DNA of 64,000 nt from Enterovibrio qingdaonensis. Lineage in GTDB: Bacteria; Pseudomonadota; Gammaproteobacteria; Enterobacterales; Vibrionaceae. Shown piece by piece: positions 9,730 to 19,549 of this stretch; position 1 is the stretch's first letter; each line of letters opens with the position of its first letter. The translations under genes and the position numbers were made by a program. The notes beneath the pieces were generated by a model. It did not search any database, was not told the origin of the DNA, and was given only the letters and a program-made list of their open reading frames with translations. The DNA lies in the NCBI RefSeq assembly GCF_028683135.1, contig NZ_JAJUBB010000009.1:1-64000 (forward strand). The letters run 5' to 3'.

Positions 9730-11398
9730 ATTCAAAGCGTTTAGGCTGGAATGTATGGTGAGGAAACAACTGGCTCGCCTCTTCTTTAATTTGATGAGCA
9801 ATTGCCATGTTGTTTGTCAGCACAGCTACATCAATCAAGTTCTGGTAGCCCTTCACCGATGGACTGGATGATACCTTTTGGGTAAGGCGTGCGAGATAGT
9901 GTCTTTGAGCACGAAGATCATTACTCTCAACATTTTTCAGAAATACTCGCGTTGCCACCTCATCTTCAAAATGGGTCTTCCACCACGGGTGGAACTGATA
10001 TTGGGTCAGTTTATACGTGCTGAGGCCATGAGCTTGGGCCGCCTGCTGACCGAGATATACGGAGCTGACTACGGTGATCGTCGAGAGGGTAAGCAAGGTT
10101 GACGCTATTACCTTTATTGCCAGTGAAGGTCGCGTAATATGGCGCGAGTATCTTGCAGTCAGGTTGTCCACCCAGTAGAGCAACACGATAAACAAGACAA
10201 GCAAAATCGGATTGCTTTGCGCAAATGCAGTCGCGGTCATACCGAGTAATGCTGGCAATAAAATCGCAAACAACATTAAGCGAGTACCATTCGGCGCGTC
10301 TAATAGTCGTCTAAACGTCATGGTGATGACCACGCCAAGTGACAACCAAACGGCAATCCCACCTTCAGCCGCCATCATCATTAACCAACTTGGTGTAAAT
10401 GCGTAAGGGGCTAGATGTTCTTGTGCGTTCAGATTAAGTATCAGCAGAGACGTTTGGCTTTGTCCTAACCCTAAGCCTTGAAATTGTGCAGAGGAGAGCA
10501 AGGTGAAAATCTGACCGAGCAGTGATGCTTCAGATTCTGCAAACAGCGGGGAGAATAATGCTGCGTGCGGTAAGGCACCGATAATACCTGCGGTCAAAAA
10601 GCCTAATAATACTGCGAGGTTCCAAATTCCATGATGTAGGCGTGGGCTGAACTTAAACAAAAATGGCTGGGGGAGTATCACGCACAACAAGGTGATAGTA
10701 ATGAGCCATGGCTGCTTCAGTGTCATTAACGCGATGATGGTGATGAGAGGTGTCGCGAACAACAGAAAATGCAACGGAACTAGGTTGCGTTTATAGGCTT
10801 TCGTTCTTGCCAACAAATAAGCAGACAGTGCTAGAGATGTCAGCAGAGTAACACTGAGCGTATCTTTATCCAGCCATGTTGGGTGAGTGTATACCTCTTG
10901 AAGTTCAACCAAAGACAGTATGTTTGGGACAACATAAGGGATAGAAACAATCCAACCAGAAAGTAGGGGAAGCCACAGCAGATATTGTCTTTGTACATGG
11001 TTAAAGCTGAATTGTTGCAGGGTACTGAAAAGGGCAAAAGCTAACACAATGCCTGTTACATGCCATATTGCAGCCGAAGGTGCTGAGTGAGCATAAAATG
11101 CGGGTATGACTCCCAATACACTGGCAACGGCTAACCAGAACGTAATGCTTGTGGTACTAAAACGCTTTTGTCTGGCAACTTCAAACAGGCCAAAACAGAT
11201 AACGGTGATCACCAACAGAAACGTTAACGCAACCGAAGGGTGCTGTATTCCTTCAACGTTTAACGGTACTTGATTGAGTGGTAAGCACAATAAAAACAGT
11301 GCTGCCATGGAAAACAGCACAGGTTTAAGTAGCGGTTTACTGGCCACTTTAGATGGCCAGTGGAGATGAAAACGAGTTGTTTGCATGCTGATATTCAT
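9728..11398 (-). CDS. PglL/WaaL-like (Wzy_C) membrane protein, possible O-oligosaccharyltransferase
   Basis: The 556-residue protein has about 12 membrane segments in the first 440 residues. A soluble C-terminal tail carries the motif QYQFHPWWKTHFEDEVA, as in PglL-type proteins (Wzy_C plus a C-terminal domain). The family transfers undecaprenyl-linked glycans to proteins or lipid A in the periplasm. The gene sits between an aminotransferase and uvrA, where V. cholerae has a PglL homologue. The large periplasmic loop reads YAFTPSWLMMMAAEGG. The HN pair normally found there (compare THNFVLDVAIEYG in the Wzy protein at 20351-21592) is absent, so activity is doubtful. It lies 25 bases after uvrA, with a hairpin at 11400-11421 in the gap. 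The start may be ATG 11398 or 11386. Confidence 0.65.
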   Translation of the reverse strand: MNISMQTTRFHLHWPSKVASKPLLKPVLFSMAALFLLCLPLNQVPLNVEGIQHPSVALTFLLVITVICFGLFEVARQKRFSTTSITFWLAVASVLGVIPAFYAHSAPSAAIWHVTGIVLAFALFSTLQQFSFNHVQRQYLLWLPLLSGWIVSIPYVVPNILSLVELQEVYTHPTWLDKDTLSVTLLTSLALSAYLLARTKAYKRNLVPLHFLLFATPLITIIALMTLKQPWLITITLLCVILPQPFLFKFSPRLHHGIWNLAVLLGFLTAGIIGALPHAALFSPLFAESEASLLGQIFTLLSSAQFQGLGLGQSQTSLLILNLNAQEHLAPYAFTPSWLMMMAAEGGIAVWLSLGVVITMTFRRLLDAPNGTRLMLFAILLPALLGMTATAFAQSNPILLVLFIVLLYWVDNLTARYSRHITRPSLAIKVIASTLLTLSTITVVSSVYLGQQAAQAHGLSTYKLTQYQFHPWWKTHFEDEVATRVFLKNVESNDLRAQRHYLARLTQKVSSSPSVKGYQNLIDVAVLTNNMAIAHQIKEEASQLFPHHTFQPKRFE

Positions 11399-11399
11399 T

Positions 11400-11421
11400 C
11401 GATAGCGAGCTGTCGCTATCG
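11400..11421 (-). other. hairpin between uvrA and the PglL-like gene
   Basis: CGATAGCGA and TCGCTATCG form a perfect 9-base-pair stem with a four-base loop. It fills almost the whole gap and lies where the downstream ribosome site should be. No U-run follows, so it is not a classical terminator. It may limit translation of the downstream gene or stabilise uvrA mRNA. Confidence 0.6.
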
Positions 11422-11423
11422 GC

Positions 11424-14258
11424 CTATGATGCCTTTTGCTTTAGCAAAGGTTTAAGGAACCTTGCTGTGTGAGACCCTTCAACATTCGCGACATCTTCAG
11501 GCGAACCTTGTGCGATGATCATGCCACCGCCACTGCCGCCTTCCGGGCCCAAGTCCACAATCCAGTCTGCAGTTTTTATGACATCCAGATTGTGTTCAAT
11601 CACGACAATGGTATTGCCATGGTCTCGAAGACGATGAAGTACGGTCAACAATTGCTGGATATCGTGGAAATGAAGGCCGGTAGTGGGTTCGTCCAAGATA
11701 TACAGCGTTTTACCCGTATCGCGTTTGGACAACTCTCGTGCCAATTTTACGCGTTGCGCTTCACCACCTGATAAGGTGGTCGCTGCTTGACCTAGTCGGA
11801 TATAGGATAAACCAACATCCATCAGTGTTTGCAGTTTTCTGGCGATGGCGGGAACTGCGTCAAAGAACTGCCTCGCATCCTCGACGGTCATTTCAAGCAC
11901 TTCGTCGATGGTTTTTCCTTTATAGCGGATCTCGAGGGTTTCACGGTTGTAGCGTTTTCCTTTACAGGCGTCACACGGCACATAGACGTCAGGCAAGAAG
12001 TGCATCTCAACCTTAATCATGCCATCCCCCTGACACGCTTCGCAGCGTCCACCTTTGACATTGAAGCTAAACCTGCCCACTTTGTAGCCGCGAGAGCGCG
12101 CTTCTTGTGTGCCTGCAAACAGCTCACGTATTGGGGTGAAAATACCCGTATAAGTGGCGGGATTCGAGCGCGGCGTGCGACCGATCGGGCTTTGGTCAAT
12201 ATCGATAACTTTGTCGAAATGTTCTATCCCTTCGATATCTTTAAACGGCGCGGGTTCACCTGTGGTCGCACCGTTCAAGCGATGATGTGCGATTTTAAAG
12301 AAAGTATCGTTGATGAGTGTCGACTTGCCGGAGCCTGATACGCCTGTTACACAGGTAAATAACCCGACAGGTAACGTCAGGTCGACATTTTGCAGGTTGT
12401 TACCGCTTGCACCTTTCAGTTTTACGACGCGTTTTTTGTCGTAAGGAATGCGTTTGATTGGCACTTCTATGGCTTTTTTGCCACTCAAGTACTGACCCGT
12501 TAAGGAGTTTTCATTTTTAATGATGTCTTCATAGGTCCCTTCAGCAACGACATAGCCACCGTGAACCCCTGCCCCTGGACCGATATCAATGATGTGGTCT
12601 GCAGCGCGAATCGCATCTTCGTCATGCTCAACAACCAATACGGTATTGCCAAGATTTCGCAGGTGATCAAGGGTGGCAAGCAGACGTTCATTATCGCGCT
12701 GGTGGAGACCAATTGAGGGCTCGTCTAGAACATACATGACACCAACCAAGCCTGCTCCAATCTGACTTGCTAAACGAATACGCTGTGCCTCACCTCCCGA
12801 CAGCGTATCCGCGCTGCGCGACAGGTTGAGGTAGTTGAGACCTACGTTAACGAGGAAATTGAGACGGTCATGAATTTCTTTCAATACCTTATCTGCAATT
12901 TTTGCGCGTTGTCCTTCGAGGGCAAGATTGGCAAAAAATGACAATGCTTCGTGAATGCTCATTTCACAGATAGCGGGCAGGTTAGTATCGCCAATGAACA
13001 CGTGACGTGCTTCTTCACGAAGACGAGAACCACCGCAGCTTGCACACGGTTTGTTGGCAATGTATTTCGACAATTCTTCACGCACGGCCATCGATTCAGT
13101 ATCACGGTAGCGGCGATTAAGGTTGTTCAGGATGCCTTCAAACGGATGCTTGCGAACGGTGATATCACCGCGGTCGTTTACATATTTAAATGCGATGTCC
13201 ACCGCTCCAGAGCCATTTAGCACCACTCCCTGAATATTACTTGGGAGATCCTGCCACGGTGTTTCAATATCAAATTCATAGTGCTCTGCCAACGAGGTGA
13301 GCATTTGAAAATAATAGAAGTTACGGCGATCCCAGCCACGAATCGCACCGCCAGCAAGGCTTACCGCTTCGTTCTGCACGACACGATTTTCATCGAAATA
13401 TTGCTGTACACCTAAGCCATCACAGGTAGGGCAGGCACCTGCTGGATTGTTAAATGAGAACAGGCGAGGTTCCAGTTCTTGCATGCTGTACCCACAATGT
13501 GGGCAGGCAAAGCTTGCGGAGAAAATCAACTCGTCGCCATCACCATCCATATAGCTGACAACGGCAGTTCCCCCCGTTAATTCAATGGCGGTTTCGAAAG
13601 ATTCAGCCAGACGCTGCTGAAGATCGTCTCGGACTTTAAAGCGATCAACCACGACCTCGATGGTGTGCTTCTTGTGGAGCTCCAGCTTTGGAGGATCAGA
13701 CAGGTCGCATACCTCGCCATCAATACGGGCGCGGATAAAGCCGTGTGCCACCAGATTTTCAATGGTCTTTACGTGTTCACCCTTACGTTCTTTCACGATA
13801 GGGGCGAGCAGCATCAATTTTGTGCCTTCTTCGAGTTCTAAGACCTTGTCCACCATTTGACTGATGGTTTGCGCTTGAAGCGTCACATTGTGTGTTGGAC
13901 AGCGCGGGTCACCGACGCGTGCGTAAAGCAGGCGGAGGTAATCATAGACTTCCGTAATTGTGCCAACCGTTGAGCGCGGGTTATGTGAGGTGGATTTTTG
14001 CTCAATTGAAATTGCAGGAGATAAACCGTCGATATGGTCGACATCCGGTTTTTCCATCAGTGACAAAAACTGACGGGCATAGGCAGACAGCGACTCTACA
14101 TAGCGGCGTTGCCCCTCTGCATAGAGGGTATCGAACGCGAGTGAAGACTTACCTGAGCCTGAAAGGCCAGTAATCACAATCAACTTATCGCGCGGGATCG
14201 TCAGGTTTATGTTTTTTAAGTTATGGGTGCGAGCCCCTCTGACGTCAATCGTATCCAT
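11424..14258 (-). CDS. uvrA: excinuclease ABC subunit A, UvrA
   Basis: UvrA is the damage-recognition ATPase of nucleotide excision repair and loads UvrB on DNA. The 944-residue protein has two ABC modules. Walker A motifs are GLSGSGKSS near residue 31 and GVSGSGKST near residue 640. Two LSGGEAQR signature motifs and two Walker B aspartates (YVLDEPS, YILDEPT) are present. Zinc-binding cysteines appear as CPHC...CPTC and CEACQGDG...CDACKG. Length and sequence match the E. coli protein (940). A perfect SOS box about 90 bases upstream indicates LexA control. Confidence 0.98.
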   Translation of the reverse strand: MDTIDVRGARTHNLKNINLTIPRDKLIVITGLSGSGKSSLAFDTLYAEGQRRYVESLSAYARQFLSLMEKPDVDHIDGLSPAISIEQKSTSHNPRSTVGTITEVYDYLRLLYARVGDPRCPTHNVTLQAQTISQMVDKVLELEEGTKLMLLAPIVKERKGEHVKTIENLVAHGFIRARIDGEVCDLSDPPKLELHKKHTIEVVVDRFKVRDDLQQRLAESFETAIELTGGTAVVSYMDGDGDELIFSASFACPHCGYSMQELEPRLFSFNNPAGACPTCDGLGVQQYFDENRVVQNEAVSLAGGAIRGWDRRNFYYFQMLTSLAEHYEFDIETPWQDLPSNIQGVVLNGSGAVDIAFKYVNDRGDITVRKHPFEGILNNLNRRYRDTESMAVREELSKYIANKPCASCGGSRLREEARHVFIGDTNLPAICEMSIHEALSFFANLALEGQRAKIADKVLKEIHDRLNFLVNVGLNYLNLSRSADTLSGGEAQRIRLASQIGAGLVGVMYVLDEPSIGLHQRDNERLLATLDHLRNLGNTVLVVEHDEDAIRAADHIIDIGPGAGVHGGYVVAEGTYEDIIKNENSLTGQYLSGKKAIEVPIKRIPYDKKRVVKLKGASGNNLQNVDLTLPVGLFTCVTGVSGSGKSTLINDTFFKIAHHRLNGATTGEPAPFKDIEGIEHFDKVIDIDQSPIGRTPRSNPATYTGIFTPIRELFAGTQEARSRGYKVGRFSFNVKGGRCEACQGDGMIKVEMHFLPDVYVPCDACKGKRYNRETLEIRYKGKTIDEVLEMTVEDARQFFDAVPAIARKLQTLMDVGLSYIRLGQAATTLSGGEAQRVKLARELSKRDTGKTLYILDEPTTGLHFHDIQQLLTVLHRLRDHGNTIVVIEHNLDVIKTADWIVDLGPEGGSGGGMIIAQGSPEDVANVEGSHTARFLKPLLKQKAS

Positions 14259-14330
14259 GTCTACCTTGCCTTCTAGTCAGAATTGCATCTGAGAATGATT
14301 GGAGAGTGAAGTATCACATATTATGGCGGA

Positions 14331-14369
14331 ATGAAAAAGAAGAAAGCTGTATAAATATACAGCTTTCTT
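14331..14369 (-). terminator. galU terminator whose stem contains the uvrA SOS box
   Basis: AAGAAAGCTGTATA (14340-14353) and TATACAGCTTTCTT (14356-14369) form a perfect 14-base-pair stem with a two-base spacer. On the minus strand it is followed by CTTTTTC. This is a Rho-independent terminator for galU. With so short a spacer the tip must open to form a loop. Confidence 0.75.
14347..14362 (-). promoter_or_regulatory. LexA-binding SOS box of uvrA
   Basis: CTGTATAAATATACAG matches the CTGT-N8-ACAG LexA consensus with the preferred alternating AT core. It lies 89 bases upstream of the uvrA start. uvrA is a classic SOS gene, so LexA repression here is expected. Confidence 0.85.
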
Positions 14370-14414
14370 GATTTTGCAATGTGTCAGTTTTTACGGCGTT
14401 TGACGACGAGTCGA

Positions 14415-15281
14415 TCAGCCGCACTTCACTGTTTTTTGAGGCTTGTTAGGCGCGTCAGACTTGAGATAGATATTCTGGTAGCAGTAGTTAGTTGCTTCGA
14501 TGAAGCCTTCAACGCTACCACAGTCAAAACGCTCGCCTTTGAATTTGTAGGCAAGAACACAGCCGCTTTGCGCTTGTTTTAGCAGGGCGTCAGTGATTTG
14601 AATTTCGCCATTTTTACCCGGTTCGGTATTCTCCAGAATTTCGAAAATATCTGGCGTCAGGATATAACGACCAATGATGGCCAAATTACTTGGCGCAGTG
14701 CCGGGTTCTGGTTTCTCAACCATGTTGTCAACGCGGAACAGGTCGTCCTTAATTTCCTGACCAGAAATGACACCATATTTATGGGTTTCATCTTCTGGCA
14801 CTTCTTCAACGGCAACAATGGAACAACGGAATTGTTTGTATAGTGCGACCATTTGCGAGAGAACGCCATCGTTCTTATTAACACAAAGGTCATCCGCAAG
14901 CACAACGGCAAACGCTTCGTCACCGACCAGTTCACGTCCGGTTAGGATGGCATGACCCAAGCCTTTCATTTCTTTCTGGCGAATGTAAGTGAACGACGCT
15001 GCATCAATGGTTGCGCGGATGTCTTCTAGTAACTCTTCCTTGTTGGTACCGCTGATTTGATGTTCCAATTCGTAGTTTTTATCGAAGTGATCCATCAAGG
15101 TGTTCTTACCACGGCCTGTTACAATGCACATGCCGTTAATGCCAGCTTCCAATGCTTCGTCAACGCCGTACTCAATGAGAGGCTTGTTTACGATCGGCAT
15201 CATTTCCTTCGGCATAGATTTGGTCGCGGGTAAAAAACGCGTACCGTAGCCTGCTGCGGGGAACAAACACTTTTTAATCAT
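14415..15281 (-). CDS. galU: UTP-glucose-1-phosphate uridylyltransferase GalU
   Basis: GalU makes UDP-glucose from UTP and glucose-1-phosphate, the sugar donor for LPS core, exopolysaccharide and galactose use. The 288-residue protein has the nucleotidyltransferase signature FPAAGYGTRFLPATKSMPKEM at the N-terminus (given in part), VLADDL for metal binding, and VEKP with the following GRY. Its neighbour uvrA is conserved in Vibrionaceae. It lies just downstream of the exopolysaccharide operon on the same strand and supplies the likely first sugar of that polymer. No strong terminator separates it from that operon, so read-through is possible. Confidence 0.97.
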   Translation of the reverse strand: MIKKCLFPAAGYGTRFLPATKSMPKEMMPIVNKPLIEYGVDEALEAGINGMCIVTGRGKNTLMDHFDKNYELEHQISGTNKEELLEDIRATIDAASFTYIRQKEMKGLGHAILTGRELVGDEAFAVVLADDLCVNKNDGVLSQMVALYKQFRCSIVAVEEVPEDETHKYGVISGQEIKDDLFRVDNMVEKPEPGTAPSNLAIIGRYILTPDIFEILENTEPGKNGEIQITDALLKQAQSGCVLAYKFKGERFDCGSVEGFIEATNYCYQNIYLKSDAPNKPQKTVKCG

Positions 15282-15455
15282 CAGGTATCCTTAACTATTA
15301 CATCCAACTAACTGGAATGGGTGTAAAAAACCTTAGGCAAGCGCATGATATCATTATCTGTTTACTTTTTGTCTAATTATCTCAGTACGGGCATATCTAA
15401 CCTTTCGTTAAACGTCTGGCGATTGAAGAGATATGCAATACCTTGCCTTTTCTTA

Positions 15456-16763
15456 TTATCCCACAGGAATAAACCCAAGTCGTCGTTTGACGGCATAGAG
15501 CGCACACAAATTTTGAGCCGAAACCCCAATACTGACTGCAATCGCGGCCCCTAGAATTCCCATTTTGAGTGTCAGTAAACACAATAGAGACAGTGTAAAC
15601 AGCCCAGAAAGCACAGTGATGTTTCGCATGTCCTGCTCATGCCCGCACATGGTCAATAGAAAGCCGACGGAACCTGTTGTGACATTGATAGCTTGTCCGA
15701 TAGCTAAAATAACCAAAAGCACGCCTGCTTGTTCGAACTGCTCACCAAACAAAGACATGATGGTTTGTGGCCAGAGTAAGATCACCGCCAATATTGGCAG
15801 TGATATGAAAATCATTAGGCGCGTGGAAAATTGTGCGAGCTTTCTCAATTGGTCAATTTTCCCAGAGTGATAAAGGGCAGAGAATCGGGGCGCGACGACA
15901 AAATTAACCACCATGAGCATAAAGCTTATCAGTAGTGAAGTGCGTTGCGCTGCTGAAAACAAGGCGATGTCTTCTGTCGAGCTAAAAAGCCCAACAACAA
16001 CGATAGATGCCCATGGCAGGGCTTGCCCGGTCGCTGAAATGAGCCACAAGCTAGGTAAAGAAAACCAAAGCTCAGGCATGGCGCGAGGGCGGACATCAAA
16101 TCGGTGTTGTGGCATGCGAAGCCATAGCCCAAGACCAACAATGACAGTAATAGCAGACCCAACCAGATAGATCAGTGCTGCGGTGTCAGCAGTGGCATCA
16201 TCGTTAGGTAACATCAGAAGCACTGGCAAAGTGAGAACAGTGACCCCTAATTGCATTGAACAGACCGCAGCGATCACTTTCCGCGCAGCCTGTAACGCGT
16301 AGCCGTTTAGTAGGTACAAAGTGATAAAGGGGATGGCCAGCGCGAAGCATCGCAATGTTGGGGCAACGTCTGGCTTATCAAAAACAGATTGGGCCAACCA
16401 AGGTGTCGCAAGGTAAACCGCAATGCCAGTGGCAAATGAAACGGGAACAGCGGAGAGATAGGCATAGGAAAACACATGATTGGTCGTGTCCATGTCTTTT
16501 TCCGCATAAGCATGGCCGATAAAACGCAGTAGGGCATTGTCCAAGCCTAACAAGCAGAGAGTCCCCAGCATGGTTGCCAATCCGAGCCCCAGAAAAAAAT
16601 AACCGGACTCAGTCGGGCCAAGGATTCTGGCCACTGCAACACTGAGAAAAAATGCCGCACTGGCAGATAGCACACGGAAGATGCCAGCCAATCCAGTATG
16701 AACCAACAATTGTTTACGTTCTGAGGAGAGAGATTGAAAGCGGTTAATGAATGCTGATAACAC
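15456..16763 (-). CDS. Wzx-type flippase (MOP superfamily polysaccharide transporter)
   Basis: This is an integral inner-membrane protein of 435 residues with about 12-14 hydrophobic segments. The family flips undecaprenyl-diphosphate-linked repeat units to the periplasm. The N-terminal segment SAAFFLSVAVARILGPTESGYFFL is typical of polysaccharide MOP proteins (given in part: ARILGPTESGYFF). I place the start at GTG 16763, nine bases after the stop of the SLC13 gene; the longer frame would run into that gene. It is the last gene of the exopolysaccharide operon. Confidence 0.85.
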   Translation of the reverse strand: MLSAFINRFQSLSSERKQLLVHTGLAGIFRVLSASAAFFLSVAVARILGPTESGYFFLGLGLATMLGTLCLLGLDNALLRFIGHAYAEKDMDTTNHVFSYAYLSAVPVSFATGIAVYLATPWLAQSVFDKPDVAPTLRCFALAIPFITLYLLNGYALQAARKVIAAVCSMQLGVTVLTLPVLLMLPNDDATADTAALIYLVGSAITVIVGLGLWLRMPQHRFDVRPRAMPELWFSLPSLWLISATGQALPWASIVVVGLFSSTEDIALFSAAQRTSLLISFMLMVVNFVVAPRFSALYHSGKIDQLRKLAQFSTRLMIFISLPILAVILLWPQTIMSLFGEQFEQAGVLLVILAIGQAINVTTGSVGFLLTMCGHEQDMRNITVLSGLFTLSLLCLLTLKMGILGAAIAVSIGVSAQNLCALYAVKRRLGFIPVG

Positions 16764-16771
16764 GAGATGAC

Positions 16772-18496
16772 CTACCAAGGGAACATAACGGGGACTAACG
16801 CAATCACGCCAAGTCCATAACAAATAGAGAGTGGTAACCCTGCTTTAAAGTAATCTCGCGGCTTGTAGCGACCTGCGGAGTACACCATAAGGTTGGTTTG
16901 GTAACCGAAAGGTGAAAGAAAGCTCGCACTCGCTGCAAATGCTACCGTCATGATAAAGGGCAAGGGATCAACATTGAACTGGTTTGCGATGGCAAGCCCG
17001 ATGGGAAATGAGATAGCGGCAGCGGCATTGTTAGTAATAAGCTCGGTCATTAACCACGTTGCGATATACAAGATTACCATCGCTCCGAATGGGCTGCTAT
17101 GTTGGCCTAATTCAAGGATGTGCGACGCGACATTGTCAGCGAGCCCCGTGAGGCTTATTGCTTGAGCTAGCCCTAGTGCTGAGCCAATCACCAATACCAA
17201 CTCAAAAGGAAAGCGACGACGAAGCTCATGGATGGAAGTGAGTTTTGTCGCAATTGCGATAGCGAGCAAAACAATAAGGCCTTTATAAAGTGGCAGTAAA
17301 CTTGCCAGACTGGCTGCCAGTGCCGTCAGCGCAGCGCAACAAAATAGAAGTGACTCAGTGTGGCTTAGCGAAGACGTGGTCTGATTTCGATTCCCCACGA
17401 CAACAAAATTTTGACTGACGCTGCCGCGTGAAAAAAAGTCATCACCCACTGCCAGAATTAACAAATCTCCGCCGCGCAAACGAATTTGACCTAACCCGCC
17501 GTTCAGTTGGTGATCACCGCGTTTGATAGCGACGACAGCCGCACCGAACTGACGTCTAAAGTTTAGTGACTTAATGGTCTTACCCGACACCATGGCATTG
17601 GGAGCCACCACAACATCGACAAGATTACTGTCGCGCGCAGAGGCGTGTTCTGTATACAAGGAGAGGCCAGAAAAACGTGAGAGCAAGCTGGTGGCATTGA
17701 TATCACCAGAGAAAACCAGAGTGTCACCGCCTTGCAGTGGCTCTGATGGAGACACAGGTGAAATACACCTGTGATGCCTGACTATCTCCACCAGAAACAG
17801 CTGTTCGAGATGCCGGAGACCGATGGCTTCGATAGTTTGCCCAACGAGAGGAGAGTCTACGGCGACTTGGGCTTCTAAAAAGTAGTTTTCAGCGTTACCT
17901 TCCGTCGCTGCTTTTTTGCCAGGAAGCAGGTGAAGTGAAACCAACACAATGATAGCCAATCCCATCAAAAACAAAGGCACCCCGACAAGACTGAAATCGA
18001 AAAAGCCTAATTCAGGTAAGTCAGCATTTAAGGTAAAGCCGTTGACCAAGAGGTTCGTTGACGTACCGATAAGGGTCATCGTGCCACCCAATATGGCAGC
18101 ATACGATAAGGGGATCAATAGCTTACTTGTCGAGTGTTGGCTATTGGCGATGCGTTGCATCAGTGCGGCAACTACCGCCGTATTATTGATAAACGCAGAC
18201 AGTAACCCCGCAGAAAGGGTAGTGCGTAGCGTTACACCTCGAAGGTTTCCTTTCGTGCACCACGCGCCTAACTGAGAAACGAGAGTCGTGCGCTCCAATA
18301 CCACGGACATTAAGACCAAGAGCACTAACACGATAAGCGCCGGGTTGACGAAATTGGAGAACAGTTGCTCGGCAGGCACGATATCTAGCAATAACAAGGC
18401 AATGAATACCATGCCAAATACTAAAGCGGGGCGAAGCTCCGTGAGTAGCAGTGTTACCAGCAAAAACAGGATCAGTAGTCCTACAGCCCATGCCAT
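16772..18496 (-). CDS. SLC13/DASS-type permease with two RCK_C (TrkA_C) domains, probable sulfate transporter
   Basis: The 574-residue inner-membrane protein has two membrane halves around a cytoplasmic block (about residues 205-370) made of two RCK_C domains. The membrane halves carry paired DASS ion/substrate motifs: INNTAVVA and IGTSTNLLVNG in the first, ITNNAAAAISFP and PFGYQTNLMVY in the second. Proteins of this build include sulfate/Na+ symporters (SLT/SAC1 group), but citrate and other dicarboxylate carriers also belong to the family. The placement with ATP sulfurylase and sulfotransferase genes makes sulfate the best guess. It starts 3 bases after the preceding glycosyltransferase gene. 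Confidence 0.8.
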   Translation of the reverse strand: MAWAVGLLILFLLVTLLLTELRPALVFGMVFIALLLLDIVPAEQLFSNFVNPALIVLVLLVLMSVVLERTTLVSQLGAWCTKGNLRGVTLRTTLSAGLLSAFINNTAVVAALMQRIANSQHSTSKLLIPLSYAAILGGTMTLIGTSTNLLVNGFTLNADLPELGFFDFSLVGVPLFLMGLAIIVLVSLHLLPGKKAATEGNAENYFLEAQVAVDSPLVGQTIEAIGLRHLEQLFLVEIVRHHRCISPVSPSEPLQGGDTLVFSGDINATSLLSRFSGLSLYTEHASARDSNLVDVVVAPNAMVSGKTIKSLNFRRQFGAAVVAIKRGDHQLNGGLGQIRLRGGDLLILAVGDDFFSRGSVSQNFVVVGNRNQTTSSLSHTESLLFCCAALTALAASLASLLPLYKGLIVLLAIAIATKLTSIHELRRRFPFELVLVIGSALGLAQAISLTGLADNVASHILELGQHSSPFGAMVILYIATWLMTELITNNAAAAISFPIGLAIANQFNVDPLPFIMTVAFAASASFLSPFGYQTNLMVYSAGRYKPRDYFKAGLPLSICYGLGVIALVPVMFPW

Positions 18497-18499
18497 ACC

Positions 18500-19549
18500 C
18501 TAGTTACCGTAAATTGTGTTTAGAGCCGCCCGTTGTTTTTCCGCACTGAAAGTGGCGTTGATGGCTTCAAGTGACTGTTGATAGTCAGGATGGTCGGGAC
18601 GACGACAAAAATTGACGATTTGTTTGGCCATCGCTTCTGGCGTGCTAACCATAAACGGGTAATGCAAATTTTGGGTGGCACCAATGATGCGCAATACCAT
18701 CGGAACATTCAGTTTGGCGGCCTCCAATAGCGTCAGCGGCATACCTTCCCATGCTGCGGTGTGCAGGTACAAATCTGCGTCATTGAGGCGTTGCATCAGC
18801 TGCGTATGCGGGATCATACCGGAGACCTTAATACCTGCATCTAATAGCGGCTTCTCCATTTCTGGGGGGCCGCCCCCGAGCCAATGTAAAGTGACGTGTC
18901 TTCCTTCAGGGTACAGCTGAAGGTTGATGAGCGTGTCCAGTAAAAAGGCGGGGTCTTTTTGTGGTGAGATACGACCGACCACCACAACGTTAAATGGGCC
19001 ATGTGTGTTTGGTTTTGGTGCCGTACCCGAGGTAAAAGATATCGAATCAATTTCGGCGTAGTTGTTGAGATGGATAGCTTTTTTGGCACCCAACTCCAAA
19101 GCCAGTTCACACTCTCTTTTACTGCATCCGGCGACAAGATCAATACGAGAGAGGCCCAAGGTTTCGAGCGTCATATAAATTCTTTGTATGGACGGAGAAA
19201 TGTCACGGCGTTCGAAGGCATAGCAATGCGGGGTATAGACGATTTTTGCGTTTCCTTTAGGCAGGTATCGTCCGAGAAAGCCTGCGAAGCTTGAATGCAA
19301 GTGGATGATGTCAGGCTGAGTTTGCAGTACCGCTTTTCTCGCGTTTTTGAAAAAGGTGAGCAGACTGCCGTCCACAGTTTGGACTTCGCTGAATAATTCT
19401 TCAAACGCCAGATCAATGTCATCTTGTTTACGTTTTCGAGCGAAGAGAAGATGCCGAATGGGATCTTCTGCGGTAGAGCGAACGTAACTGCAAAGCGCAG
19501 TTTGAATGCCTCCGCCGAATGCTTCGGTGATATGGAGTACGGTTTTCAT
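18500..19549 (-). CDS. glycosyltransferase, GT4 family
   Basis: The 349-residue GT-B fold enzyme probably adds a sugar to the lipid-linked repeat unit. The N-terminus KTVLHITEAFGGGIQTAL contains the GGG acceptor loop of GT4 enzymes. The second domain has VVVGRISPQKDPAFLL, and the C-terminal EGMPLTLLEA is the EX7E-type donor site. ATG 19549 overlaps the stop of the sulfotransferase gene (TGATG), which favours it over the GTG 12 bases earlier. The sugar donor cannot be predicted. Confidence 0.88.
   Translation of the reverse strand: MKTVLHITEAFGGGIQTALCSYVRSTAEDPIRHLLFARKRKQDDIDLAFEELFSEVQTVDGSLLTFFKNARKAVLQTQPDIIHLHSSFAGFLGRYLPKGNAKIVYTPHCYAFERRDISPSIQRIYMTLETLGLSRIDLVAGCSKRECELALELGAKKAIHLNNYAEIDSISFTSGTAPKPNTHGPFNVVVVGRISPQKDPAFLLDTLINLQLYPEGRHVTLHWLGGGPPEMEKPLLDAGIKVSGMIPHTQLMQRLNDADLYLHTAAWEGMPLTLLEAAKLNVPMVLRIIGATQNLHYPFMVSTPEAMAKQIVNFCRRPDHPDYQQSLEAINATFSAEKQRAALNTIYGN

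Noticed and set aside
11829-12338. 169-residue open frame antisense to uvrA
   Set aside because: uvrA is highly conserved on the other strand; this frame has no ribosome site or recognisable domain.
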